From Erinaceus europaeus (lineage: Eukaryota; Chordata; Mammalia; Eulipotyphla; Erinaceidae): 64,000 nucleotides of DNA. Made by a program: the position numbers and the translations under genes. Under the pieces are notes generated by a model, which had not been told where the DNA came from, searched no databases, and saw nothing but the letters and a program-made list of their open reading frames with translations. Position 1 is the first letter of the stretch, and every line of letters starts with the position of its first letter. Of the stretch, positions 40,991-51,526 are shown piece by piece. The DNA is taken from assembly GCF_950295315.1 (NCBI RefSeq), contig NC_080175.1:85625566-85689565 (forward strand). Direction: 5' to 3'.

Positions 40991-41420
40991 CAGATGAGTG
41001 GCTGAGCAAGTTGTGGTCTATATACACAATGGAATACTACTCAGCTATAAAAAATGGTGACTACACCATTTTCAGCTGATCTTGGATGGACCTTGAAAAA
41101 TTCATGTTAAGTGAAATAAGTCAGGGACAGAAGGATGAATATGGGATGATTTAACTCTCAGGCAGAAGTTGAAAAACAAGATTAGAAGAGAAAACATAAG
41201 TAGAACCTGAACTGGAATTGGCTTATTGTAAAGTAAAAGACTCTGGGGTGGGTGGGGGTGGGTGGGTGGGGAGAATACAGATCTAAGAAGGATGACAGAG
41301 GACCTAGTGTGGGTTGTATTGTTATATGGAAAACTGGGAAATGTTATGCATGTACAAACTATTATATTTACTGTCGAATGTAAAACATTAATTCCCCTAT
41401 AAAGAAATTAAAAACATTTA
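40949..41420 (+). mobile_element. L1 3' end, sense
   Basis: 'gtaatagccaaaacctggaa', 'ggaatactactcagctataa', 'ggatgaatatgggatgattt', 'atgcatgtacaaactattat', 'gtaaaacattaattccccta'. It overlaps in content with the antisense L1 to its left (both contain the AKTWKQP region). The two are therefore separate copies and not one twin-primed insertion. Confidence 0.85.
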
Positions 41421-41429
41421 ATGAAGTTA

Positions 41430-41990
41430 ACATTTAACCTCCTAGGGATCTTGTTATAATACTTGCTATAATATTCATTCTAGATTCTGGCTTGGCAGGT
41501 CTGGGTTAGGGTTGAGACTCTATAGGCCTGTCAGTAGCTCCCAGGTAATGTCTATGCTGCTGAACCCATAGGCCACACTTCACAGAAATTTATATTTCAA
41601 TTCTTTTCTAGCCCATCACTCTCACAAAAAAGTGAAATTGCAGTCTGGCATGTTACACAGCATTGTTTTAGGAAGAATATGCCATTTAAGAATACATACG
41701 AAAGAAAAAATGACATAATTCTCTAACTGCTACCTGGGAAAAAAAATTTGCTTCACTTGACTCCTTAGAATTCTAAAAACCAATCAATGGCATATGGCTG
41801 TAAAGCTGTGGAATCTAAATTCTATTAGCACCTTATTTCTGCTATCTGTAGAATGACATTCTGCATACTAAGAAGTCAGCTGAGCTGGTTGGCCACTATC
41901 CAGAAGCCTTCATCAAGCCAATTAATTAATATGCCGACTAACCATTTCTGTGAGCTAGTGTGCTGCAGCAGAGGACAGCAATAATACGTT
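41430..41990. other. No recognisable feature
   Basis: No repeat family or exon recognised. Confidence 0.35.
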
Positions 41991-41994
41991 CTTG

Positions 41995-42075
41995 TAACAG
42001 AACTCTGGTGGTGGGAGCAGTGTGAAACTTTACCCTTGTTATTTTGTAATTTTTTAAATCACTAAAAAAAAGTGA
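41995..42075 (+). mobile_element. Family R 3' fragment
   Basis: 'acagaactctggtggtggga', 'tttacccttgttattttgta', 'aaatcactaaaaaaa'. Diverged. Confidence 0.65.
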
Positions 42076-42117
42076 TAAAGTGACAAAAAAAAAAAGGAAG
42101 AAAGAAAAAAAAGGGAT

Positions 42118-42335
42118 GCATGTGGTGAAGTGGTGGCACAACTGGTGAAGCTTACAAACTACGGTGCTCGGTGCTCAAACACCTGGGTTCAAGCTCCCAG
42201 TGTCCACCTGCAGGGGGAAAGCTTCAAGAACAGTGAAGTAGACCTGCTGGCATCTCTCTGTCCATTTCCCTCTCTATCTCTCCCTCCTCCCTCTATATCC
42301 AATAATCTATATCCAGTAATAAATAGATAAAGTTA
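42118..42335 (+). mobile_element. SINE-A, diverged
   Basis: 'ggtgaagtggtggcacaact', 'cacctgggttcaagctccca', 'cagggggaaagcttcaagaa', 'ccagtaataaatagataa'. Confidence 0.78.
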
Positions 42336-42424
42336 AACAAAAGGAAAAGGAAAAATGGAGGAAATAAATATACATAAGTATGGATAGCTAGTTATAGAAT
42401 AAGTGCATAGTAGTGATCTTGGGA

Positions 42425-43112
42425 GAACTTCTGCAGTTTCCAGTGGAGGGGACACAGAACTCTTGTTGGTGGGAGCTCTATGGACTTAAACCCCTTTTAT
42501 CTTACAACTTTGTAAATTAATATTAAATCACAAATAAAATAAAGAAGATACCATCTTCACAGACAGTATTTCTGGTCCACCCCCATGTTAGCTATCAAGC
42601 TCAAGCAACAATTATTAAGACACAGGCTCTTAGGAACATTCCTAAAATAGACTTCCTAGCTTCCTTCTACTCTAAGTTCTCTATTTTCATTTTCTCTATT
42701 AGTACTTTACGATTCCTGTTTATTAAACATTTTGTCCTGCTTTCCATTTTACTGCATTTCAGCCACCAGATGCTACTATGATTCCATCTTGACTTTCCTG
42801 GGCAGATGACTTTATCAATGCTTCCTGGACACTCACTTCTCTAGAGCCCTACCTATGGGATGGGGTATGGATGGACTTGCCAATGCCCACATCCAATAGA
42901 GAAGCAATTGCAGAAGCCTGATCTTCCACCTTCTGCACCCCCAAAAGACTTTTGGTCTATATTCCCAGAGGGATAAAGAACAGGGAAGTTTCCAATGGAG
43001 GGAATGGGACACAGAACTCTGCTAGTGGGAATGGTATGGAATTACACCCTTATTACTACTATACCCCTTACAATCTTGCATATCAATGTTAAATCACTGG
43101 TAGAAAAATAAA
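42425..43112 (+). mobile_element. Two family R copies in tandem
   Basis: A short 3' piece (42425-42545: 'tttccagtggaggggacaca', 'aaaccccttttatcttacaa') is followed by a longer copy (about 42546-43112: 'ctatcaagctcaagcaacaa', 'ctttcctgggcagatgactt', 'tgatcttccaccttctgcac', 'ttacaatcttgcatatcaat'). Confidence 0.75.
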
Positions 43113-43249
43113 ACATAAAATTATAGGTTAAAGGCTGAAATATGATGACAAAACTTTAGCTTGACAAGAAGACAGTAAAAGCAACAGAAACTTGAACTGG
43201 AAAACATTATGAAAAATTTGTCCACACTAGAGAAAATTCAAAAGCAAAT

Positions 43250-43828
43250 AAACAAAAAAATATAGTGAAACTCAGTATTAGGGGTATGCAAATGTAAGTA
43301 ACAACAAATTATCATGTGGTATTTATCATACAGGCAATATTTATTGGTACTGGGATATTGGGATATGTATGTTAATACTTATTATATATTGCTTGTCAAA
43401 ATGTACACTGTTTTAATTTTTGCAAGGGTGGGACTATGGGGGAGGATAATCTAGCATCATCTATAATACATGGAAAAATACAAAACCTTAGATCAGGCAG
43501 TTCCATTCCTATAAATCCATCCCACACCAAGGCACTGGCTAATCAAGTTATACGGCCAGGAGCATACTCTGTGTAATTGTTAAAAATGATGCTATAGAAT
43601 AATAATTGGATTAACTGTGGCATATCAACAACATGGAATATTAGACCGCTATTAAAAAGACATGACATAAATGATTAATGATTCCCCCAAAGCAGTATTA
43701 GTCATAATGGCAAATAAGCATATATAATGTATATATTTAAAAAATACATGAATGTGGATAATTATATAAGAAATATTAATAAGCTATTGTCTAGTAGTGA
43801 AAATGAAATAGCTGTGAGGTTAAAAAAT
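43250..43828 (+). mobile_element. Probable ancient L1 3' region
   Basis: 'aaggcactggctaatcaagt', 'acatggaatattagaccgct' and 'attaaaaagacatgacataa' resemble the end of old mammalian L1 ORF2 (the '...gcagccattaaaaag...' block). Diverged. Confidence 0.45.
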
Positions 43829-44743
43829 TGGGAGAAGAGTCTCCCGGGTCAACTACAGATACGAAAGGAGACCACCTGAGACCACAACAAGGCAGGACTA
43901 GAACGTCTTCAAGAATCCACCAAACCCACCAAACCACTGGTGAGTGCAAACACTTGTGGCTTGTGGACAGGGAGGAGCCCAAGGAGAGATTGAGCAGCTG
44001 GTAACAGTCCTGCAGTTGAGGCAACCGGTTGAGGCAACACCTCCAGTCTGCTTTACCAGTCTGCTGAAGGGAGGAGAGAACTCCCCTATGACTCACCAAA
44101 TGCAACTGCAAGTTGAGTCTCCATTTGCAAATGCCCTCAGAGGCTGGAGCAGCAGGAGGGAGGCCCTGTACTGACATCTGGGAACAGAGAACTGACAAGG
44201 AAACTCAGGAGAAGAACTGCAACTTGGTGGCCTAGCAGTGGGACTGTATAGTGGGAGCCTTTCCACATTGTTCTCTTGATGTGAACATGGTGAATAATTA
44301 CCTCAGAAACTACAGACTATAAAGGAGACTTGTTTAGAAACTCACAGGGCCCAGCAGTGCTGCCCAGCTTGGCATAGAAGCTGAATTGAGCCCGGAGCTT
44401 TGTATCCTTGGGGTGTGAGAGTCACTTTGCATAACCGTGGTGCTATCTCTCCCCCACTCTGCTTTATCTCTTGGTCAGGAGTCATTGATTAAGCTAAGAA
44501 GCCTACTTATAGTTTAAAAGCCCTGAGGCTTCCATAGCCTACAGGGAAGAAAAAAAAAATGAGGCTTTTAAACCACTGTGCTCCTACTCAGGGATTGAAA
44601 TAATATTAAAACAACTGTTAATTTCCACAACTGTGAACTCTTTAAGTATCTTACTTAGACACAAGTCAATGCAGGCAAGAGTGATCAGTAATTTGAAAAG
44701 TACTGAGAGAGAGAGAGAGAGACCTTATAACATACTATGTAGA

Positions 44744-45285
44744 ATGGTTAAACCAACAAGAAATATTGGAGAAATGAACCAGGACAAGAGTCCAGCTAAA
44801 AGCCCCTCAAAGGTTGAACCAAAAATAATGAGGTCAGCATCCAAACACTAGTTAAGGAAATCATCACAGGAGTAAGTAAAGAGTGTGAAAGAATTGTCAT
44901 CAGAAATGCAGAAACAACTCTGGAAGAAAACATTAATTATCTCAAGGTTATTAGAGAGCTGAAAGCTGAAATAGCTGAGCTAAGAACACAACTAGCTGAA
45001 CAAGCTAAAACAGTATCAGAACAGGTGAACAAAATAGATGAACTCCAGAAAACAGTAGAGGGGAGAGAGAATAGAATAAATGAGGCTGAAGACAGAATTA
45101 GCAAGATCGAGGACGAATTAGAGACAACTAAAAAAGAAGAGATCTCACAAAGAGATTAAGAGATACTGAAAACAACAACAGAGACCTATGGGATGACTTC
45201 AGAAGAAATAATATATGCATTATTGGCTTACCAGAGAAAGAAAGGAAGGGGAAGAAAGCATTCTTCAGGACATAATAGCTGAGAT
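44744..45285 (+). pseudogene. L1 ORF1 fragment
   Basis: Starts at an ATG in MVKPTRNIGEMNQDKSPAKS. A frame change near 44850 leads into a heptad-rich coiled coil (AEIAELRTQLAEQAKTVSEQ, then VNKIDELQKTVEGRENRINE). A further change precedes [20 protein letters not shown], the start of the ORF1p RNA-recognition domain. It is cut off there at the ORF2 junction. Not functional. Confidence 0.82.
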
Positions 45286-45945
45286 AATCTTGAGAAGAAA
45301 GAACAGAACAGGAGGCATCACACTCCCAGATCTCAGATTGTATTATAAGGCCATTGTCATCAAAACTGCTTGGTACTAGAACATGAATAGACACACTGAC
45401 CATTGGAATAGAATTGAGAGCCCAGAAGTAAGCCCCCACACCTATGGACATCTAATCTCTAACAACGGTGCCCAGACTATTAAATGGAGAAAGCAGAATC
45501 TCTTCAACAAATGATGTTGGAAAAATGGGTTGAATCATGAAGAGGAATGAAACTGAACCACTATATTTCACCAAAAACAAAAGTTAATTCCAAGTGGATC
45601 AAGGACTTGGATGTTAGACCAGAAACTATCAGATACTTAGAGGAAAATATTGGCAGAACTCTTTTCTGCATGAATTTTAAAGGCATCTTCGATGAAATGA
45701 ATCCAGTTAAAAGACTAAGGTGTGCATAAACCTATGGGACTACATCAAATTAAAAAGCTACTGCACAGCAAAAGAAACCAATACCCAAACAAAGAGACCC
45801 TTCACAGAATGGGAGAAGATAATTCATATGCCATACACCAGACAAGAGGTTAATAACCAAAATATATAAAGAGCTTGCCAAACTCAACAACAAGAAAACA
45901 AATAACCCCATCCAAAAATGGGGAGAGGACATGGACAGAATATTC
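45286..45945 (+). pseudogene. L1 ORF2 late segment
   Basis: Contains the post-RT block corresponding to [20 protein letters not shown] (45310 on) and [20 protein letters not shown] (45550 on), continuing to the region of [20 protein letters not shown] (45810 on). Stops and a CATAAA interruption near 45725 break the frame. Confidence 0.82.
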
Positions 45946-46443
45946 CCTCTAACTGCGGCTCATGCCTCATACCTACTTGCTTTTTTCCTGTCTTCTGAAA
46001 TTAGAAGCTGAGTAGGTTGGGAAAGAACCTCTATTACCAGTCGGGTTACCATGTGTACACTTTCTTCTGGAAATAAAGGACCTGAATATTAACTATTTAA
46101 TTCCTCAAAACCAACCAAAAATACTCAAAACATTTTAATGAGTTAAGAATAAAGAGTATTCCTTTCATATGATTTTTTTTTTTTTTTACCTACAGATATA
46201 TTTCTGGAAGAGAAACTTGTCAGACTTAGCTAAAGTACTTGGTATTTACTGTCTAATAGAACTCTTGCAAATTTATGCCAATTAATCTTGCCAGAAAAAT
46301 AAATGAATGTGTCTCTCTCAAACTTTCATTTTTATCATTTGCAGAATCTTAATGTGAGACTAAATAACAACAGAAAACATTGTGCTAACCTGTTATTTTC
46401 AATTCTTTTATTTTGAGAGAGGTTGCACATTTGTCGTGTAATT
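45946..46443. other. No recognisable feature
   Basis: No assignment; T-run near 46172. Confidence 0.35.
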
Positions 46444-46458
46444 AAAAATCATCTGTAT

Positions 46459-46724
46459 GGGAGTCGAGTGGTAGCACAAGGGTTAAACGCACGTGGTGCA
46501 AAGCGCAAGGACGAGCATAAGCATCCTGGTTCGAGCCCCGGGCTCCCCACCTGCAGGAGAGTCCGTTCACAGTCGGTGAAGCAGGTCTGCAGGTGTCTAT
46601 CTTTCTCTCCCCCTCTCTGTCTTCCCCTCTTCTCTCCATTTCTCTCTGTCCTATCCAGCAACGACGACAACAATACCTACAACAATAAAACAACAAGGGC
46701 AACAAAAGGGAATAAATAAATTTA
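46459..46724 (+). mobile_element. SINE-B, perfect 15-bp TSD
   Basis: TSD AAAAATCATCTGTAT at 46444-46458 and 46725-46739. Head 'gggagtcgagtggtagcaca', B box 'ggttcgagcccc', (CAA)n end. Confidence 0.95.
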
Positions 46725-46739
46725 AAAAATCATCTGTAT

Positions 46740-47229
46740 ATTTTATGAATTTTATATTTATGTTTTTTTGTCCTCATTTCAGATTTGAATGAACACATAA
46801 ACAATCTTAGAAACAACCAATGTACTTGTCTGAGAAAACTGGCATTTCTTGATATTCTTTCCATGAGATCAATTTATTTTTAAAGTAACACTAGTATAGT
46901 GGTTAGTCATAAGATGACATTGTACTGCCTCAAGAAATCTAGAAAATTACCATGAAATTCAACTCTAACATAAAAAAAAAGAAATTTCCCTTTCAAAAGC
47001 AAAAAGTCTTCTTTTGTAACTAAGATATAATTGCTATTTTTCAGAATTTGTATTAAAACAGGAAGCTGCTCATTTAAATTTCATGCTCAAGGGCAGGAAT
47101 TTATTATTAATGATCTGTGTGTGCACACGCACAGTTCACATCTCAGTCCCATCACTGAAAACCAGTGCTCCATCAAGGAAAGAGAACTGAATTTCTCGTT
47201 CAAAAAAAAAGCAGAAAGAAATATTGACA
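46740..47229. other. No recognisable feature
   Basis: AT-rich, nothing identified. Confidence 0.35.
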
Positions 47230-47249
47230 ATGTTGATATCTACATACCT

Positions 47250-47640
47250 GTGTATTTGTCCTTTAGGGAGCCTTGTTTGCCTCATTACCAAACTATAAAT
47301 TGCTCATAGTCTCTCTTACTCTGCTTTATTGTCATAGCACCTTTTGTTACAGACTGTATATCTATCCTACATTAATTTTTTTCACTGGGGTTTCATCACT
47401 CTGAACTAACTTTTTCAGATATAAAGCAAGGAAAATACAGAGAAACAGAAAGAAGGGTAGCACCAAAGAAGTTTTCTCCAGAGAGGTGGGGCAGGGCTTG
47501 GACCTGGATGTAAGCACTGTGCATTTATTTGTTTCTTGTCTCGTCATCACTGGCAACTCAACTCCACAAGAGTGATATTTTGAGTGACTGCTTATCCCTA
47601 GTGCTCAGAAGAGTACTGACACATAATGAAAGCTTCTTAA
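47250..47640 (+). mobile_element. L2 3' end, interrupted by a SINE
   Basis: 'ttactctgctttattgtcat', 'catttatttgtttcttgtct', 'tatccctagtgctcagaaga' and 'tactgacacataatgaaagc' follow the L2 3' consensus order (the '...cccagcgcctagaacagtgcctggcacatagta...' ending). Ancient and diverged. Confidence 0.58.
47368..47520 (-). mobile_element. SINE-E, antisense, nested in L2
   Basis: 'actggggtttcatcactctg', 'aactaactttttcagatata', 'ggcagggcttggacctggat'. The left part matches 33.43-33.47 kb. Confidence 0.55.
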
Positions 47641-48279
47641 AAACCTGTCAGAAGAGTAGTTGCCTGTTAAGTGCTGGGGATTTGATGATAAATAAAACTC
47701 AATCTCCTATGGAAATTATAATTCAGTGCATCAAGTTCTGAGAGAAAAATGCAAAATAATGTATTCAAGACAATGATATATTCCATCTCCAAATTAGAAA
47801 TTAGGACTTTAAAACTGAGCATGTAAAATACCCAAACCATCCAAAAATATTAATGCAGATGAGAACCTCAGCACTGCACAGACAGAGGCCTTTTTCCCCC
47901 CAAGTAATATTGATATCATGATTTGTTTTATTTGAAAAGTCAAGCTAGTGAAAGATCAGCAATACACTTATATCATGTCTATGAAACAACTACTTAATTA
48001 ATTGGACAAATTAATGCATTTAGTTACCAGAACTTTGAAACAAACATAGGATCTATACCTCAAACATAATTATTAAGTATATCCTGGAAGAACACACTTC
48101 ATATTTAATTTCTTAGAATAAAATATGAAATACTCAAGAAATAATATCTTAAATAAAGCTAAACATAATAATGGTATCTACAGTTAAGAAAGAGAAATTA
48201 TTTTAGCCTATATTATTATGACCACTGATACAAACAAAAAGATTTTACAAGCTTGTTTTTTTCCCTTTTGATTTCTTTA
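47641..48279. other. Mostly unassigned AT-rich sequence
   Basis: Around 47660-47750 'gtgctggggatttgatgata' could be part of an old repeat; not assigned. Confidence 0.3.
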
Positions 48280-48612
48280 ACTTTTTTTGGGGGGGGTCCA
48301 GGGTTATCGCAGGGGCTAGGTACCTTCATTACTAATCTACTGCTCCTGGAGGCCATTCCCCCTCATTTTTGTTGCCCTTGTTGTTATTATAGTTATTGCT
48401 GTGTTGTTGTTGGATAGGACAGAGAGAAATCGAAAGAGGAGGGGAAGACAGAGAGGGTGAGAGAAAGATAGACACCTGCAGGCCTGTTTCACTGCTTGTG
48501 AAAAGATCTCCCACCTCCTGCAGGTGGAACCCAGCCAGGGGCTGGAACCGGGATCTTTATTCTGGTCCTTGTGCTTCGCACCATGTGCGCTTAACCCGCT
48601 GACCTACCGCTC
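48280..48612 (-). mobile_element. SINE-BL, antisense
   Basis: Tail complement 'ccagggttatcgcaggggct' and 'ctactgctcctggaggccat', (GTT)n, 'agagagaaatcgaaagagga', head 'cttaacccgctgacctaccg'. A short duplication around 'cccacctcctgcaggtgg'. Confidence 0.85.
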
Positions 48613-48615
48613 GGC

Positions 48616-48638
48616 CAACAAAGTTTTTCTTTTCTTTT

Positions 48639-48710
<72 letters not shown>

Positions 48711-48745
48711 TCCTTTTCTTTCTTTCTTTCCTTTTTTTTTGAGAT
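48616..48745. repeat. (TTTC)n microsatellite
   Basis: About 25 near-perfect TTTC units with interruptions at the right end. Confidence 0.95.
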
Positions 48746-48807
48746 TGTTCTTCTGTGACTAAATGTTACAGCTACCTATGAAAGTATTTCTGTCACTCAG
48801 AAGTGTA

Positions 48808-48812
48808 GGGGT

Positions 48813-48852
<40 letters not shown>
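48808..48852. repeat. (TG)n microsatellite
   Basis: About 18 TG dinucleotides. Confidence 0.95.
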
Positions 48853-48853
<1 letters not shown>

Positions 48854-49305
48854 AGTAACAGTAGCTTCAATTATATGGATACCCCTGAAAAATGCATTCA
48901 GCTAACCATATTCTGGAGGCAATAAAATTATAAATCCTCACCTAAATGTCGAAGCCTTGAACACGATAACCCCAATTTACAACCCAACCACAGCACCCAG
49001 GCAGTTTGCTCTTTCAGTCCTGTAGTTTACTGTAGTTTTTTGTGCTATGATGCCTAGTGGGATTATTTCAGCTTAGACTACTTAACTAGGTTTTGTAAAG
49101 CAGGAAAATCTATTTCTTCCTGGGGAAGGTATTCTAATACATTAGAGATTAGGGTCCACAAGACTAAATGGTAAAAAGTCTCCTGATATGCACCTTGTAA
49201 AAATTTTATACTATGCATTCTCTCTCTCTCTCTCTTTCTCTCTCCTGAATTTGTCTATTGTTTTACTATTAAAAATTTTAGAGCTATCACCTATATGGTC
49301 ACATT
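48853..49305. other. No recognisable feature apart from a (CT)n run
   Basis: A short CT run at about 49217-49245; nothing else. Confidence 0.35.
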
Positions 49306-49522
49306 ATTTTTTAATTTTTAAAAATATATTTATTTACTTATTGGATAGAGACAGCCAGAAATTGACAGGGAGGAGGGGTGATAGAGAGGGAGAAATAGAG
49401 AGACACTGGTAGCACTGCTTCACTGCTCACAGCTTTCCCCCTGCAGGTGAGGGATGGGGGCTTGAACCTGGGTCCCTGCATACTGTAACGTGCTCTCAGT
49501 CAGGTGCACCACCACCTGGCCC
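49306..49522 (-). mobile_element. SINE-A, antisense
   Basis: 'ggatagagacagccagaaat', 'cttcactgctcacagctttc', 'gtgcaccaccacctggccct'. Confidence 0.87.
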
Positions 49523-50504
49523 TGTTAACATTTCATTGCATTTTTTTCTGGCTTTAATTACTTAATGGCTGCCATTACTTCAGAATTTGTTTTCTGGGAA
49601 ACAGTTTTACTGAAACATACTCCTACATATTTGAAATTCTGTTATAACCCAACTGATGTTATGAGTTATTTCAGTGTGTGTGGTCTTTCAACAAAAGTGA
49701 TTGTCTTAGCTAGTTGAACAATTAGTATTTAAATAATCTCAGTTTCCAGAAGAATGAGCAGACCATGCAAACTTAATAAAAACTGGAGAGATTCTTTAAT
49801 AGTCAAGTCATCTTTTAATTTTGAAGGAGAAGAAAAAAATGTCTAAGAATAATATGTGAACAGCTGTTCTTGGGAAATCTCCACATGAGGTTTTTTTTTT
49901 TTTAAGTTTCATAGAAAGCTAAACACAGAAAGCTATATAACAACACAACAATTCAAATAACAAGAAACATGCACTTTTTAATTCCCAGTACTATTGGCAA
50001 AAATTTTATCTGTTCTGTTGGCAATTCCAAGCTAGAAGAAGTATATAAGCCCAGAGTTGTGACTCTCTTTCTCCAAAAAAGCTGGTGAAGGCTTGATAAG
50101 CAAGTTAAAACAGAGGAAAAAAGAGCTCAGGATAAGGAGGCAAAATGGTCTTTGTGATGTCCTATGAAGCCCTAAACCCCTTACCTGCTCAGTTATTAAA
50201 TCAAATTATTTCTCCCCCCTTTTTTTAATTAGCAGAAGACAGTTTGAGTTGCTAATTTGTCAATACATTTTAAAAATTATATACACTTGTAAGTGGATAC
50301 TAATGTCATTTAGAAAATTGACTAATAAATTCTGTTAAGGCATGGATGTCCTTCTGAATTTTTGGAAAAATAAAACATCAGTGACAACTGATACTTTTCA
50401 TTAGAACATACCACTGATAAGAACAATATGAAATGTTCCTAAATTTTATAAAAAACTATTTTGCTGTGATGATACTAAATTAATAATTCAAAGTTACTAT
50501 CATT
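49523..50504. other. 1 kb without recognised features
   Basis: AT-rich; no repeat, exon or RNA gene recognised. Confidence 0.35.
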
Positions 50505-50814
50505 GGGGGCCGGGCGGTAGCTCAGTGGGTTAAGCACAAGGATCAGAGTAAGATTCCCGGTTCGAGCCCCTGGCTCCCCACCTGCAGGAAGGTCGCTTCA
50601 CAAGCGGTGAAGCAGGTCTACAGGTGTCTGTCTTTCTCTCCCCTTCTGTGTCTTCCCCTCCTCTCTCCATTTCTCTCTGTCCTATCCAACAACAACAGCA
50701 ATAATAACAATAATAAGAACAACAAGGACAGCAAAAATGGGAAAAATAGCCTCCTGGAGCAGTGGATTTGTAGTGCCGGCACCAAGCCCCAGCAATAACC
50801 CTGGAGAAAAAAAA
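50505..50814 (+). mobile_element. SINE-BL
   Basis: 'gggggccgggcggtagctca' head with A box TAGCTCAGTGGG, B box 'ggttcgagcccc', (CAA)n, then the tail module 'ggagcagtggatttgtagtg' and 'cccagcaataaccctggag' with a short A-tail. Confidence 0.9.
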
Positions 50815-50825
50815 AGTCCAGGTTC

Positions 50826-50994
50826 TGTTTAGTGTTTTCTGATTTTGTTTTTCAACTTCTGTCTATGAATGAGATTATCCCATATTCACCCTTTTGTTTC
50901 TGACTTATTTCACTTAACATGACTTTTTCAAGATCCATCCAAGATGTATTTACTGTCAAATGTAAAATATTAATCTCCCAACAAAGGGAAAAAA
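50826..50994. mobile_element. Short inverted-plus-sense L1 3' end
   Basis: 50826-50943 is L1 3' sequence in antisense ('tttttcaacttctgtctatg', 'tgacttatttcacttaacat'). 50944-50994 is the L1 terminus in sense ('tttactgtcaaatgtaaaat', 'attaatctcccaaca'). The two parts do not overlap in content, which fits twin priming. Confidence 0.65.
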
Positions 50995-51000
50995 AGTTAC

Positions 51001-51520
51001 TGTTGTATGCTTTACATTGGGTAGTTCTTCCCCGCCAAGAGAATTGGATCAGTCCTGCTAATTTCGCGGGCCCGCTTGGCCCCGCCCCAAGGAACCCCGG
51101 GAGAGGGTTCCTGAGAGTGCCAGAGGTTTCAGAGGGTTCCCCAGTACGAGAGTTCCAGAGTTCCTGAGTCAGAGAGTTCCTGAGTTCGAGAGTTTCAGGG
51201 TTACAGAGTAAGAGAGAGTTCCACAGTGGAAGAGTTTCAGAGGGTTCCCCAGTACGAGAGTTCCAGAGTTCCTGAGTTCCAGAGTGCAAGAGTTTCAGAG
51301 GGTTCCTGAGTTCCTGAGTTCGAAAGTAAGACAAAGAGTGCTTGCGCCGCCGCAAAGAGACAGCAGAGTTCTGTTTGGTGATTAGTTTGTCTTAGTTTAT
51401 GAATCGTTGTTCCTGAATAAAGAAATACAGCTTCCCTGCCCAGCCGTTGTCTCCGCGTCTCTGTTACCCGCCGTGAAGCTAGCCAGCCCAGCCGGCAAGA
51501 GCCTCCGAATTTTAACAACA
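51001..51520 (+). mobile_element. Solo ERV LTR with 6-bp TSD
   Basis: 520 bp from TGTTGTATGC to TTTAACAACA, flanked by AGTTAC on both sides (50995-51000, 51521-51526). It shares with the 20.8-kb LTR the start, the 'cgcgggcc' and CCCCGCCCC blocks, 'gttctgtttggtgattagtt', AATAAA at 51417-51422 and 'cccgccgtgaagctagcc'. A 6-bp TSD fits class II (betaretrovirus-like). The extra length is a tandem-repeat insert. The long minus-strand frames across it are by-products of that repeat. Confidence 0.93.
51100..51345. repeat. Minisatellite inside the solo LTR
   Basis: About 20 imperfect 9-12 bp units built on 'gagttcc' (agagttccag, agttcctg, gagtttcag). A perfect 44-bp block at 51126-51169 is repeated at 51234-51277, a 108-bp higher-order period. 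The insert replaces the short 'cgagaggcgccatcgtgg' region of the other LTR. Confidence 0.92.
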
Positions 51521-51526
51521 AGTTAC

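Larger units (their letters stand above)
43829..45945 (+). mobile_element. L1 with 5' region, ORF1-ORF2 deletion and missing 3' end
   Basis: Order: a GC-richer leader (43829-44740: 'gagaagagtctcccgggtca', 'ccaccaaaccactggtgagt', 'cctggt'-poor spacer), then ORF1 N-terminal and coiled-coil parts, then from about 45290 late ORF2, stopping in the 'gggagaggacatggacagaa' block without 3' UTR or A-tail. So it lost most of ORF1's C-terminus, the endonuclease and most of the RT. A 73-bp stretch at 44384-44456 looks like an eroded SINE-C in antisense. It is one of very few L1s here not truncated from the 5' side. Confidence 0.8.

Noticed and set aside
40350..40997. 215-codon plus-strand membrane-like protein
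   Set aside because: It is the complement of L1 ORF2; A-rich L1 sense sequence gives T-rich, hydrophobic antisense frames.
50852..51521. 167- and 94-codon minus-strand proteins rich in NSGTQE-like repeats
   Set aside because: They follow from the minisatellite in the LTR; periodic sequence without stops.
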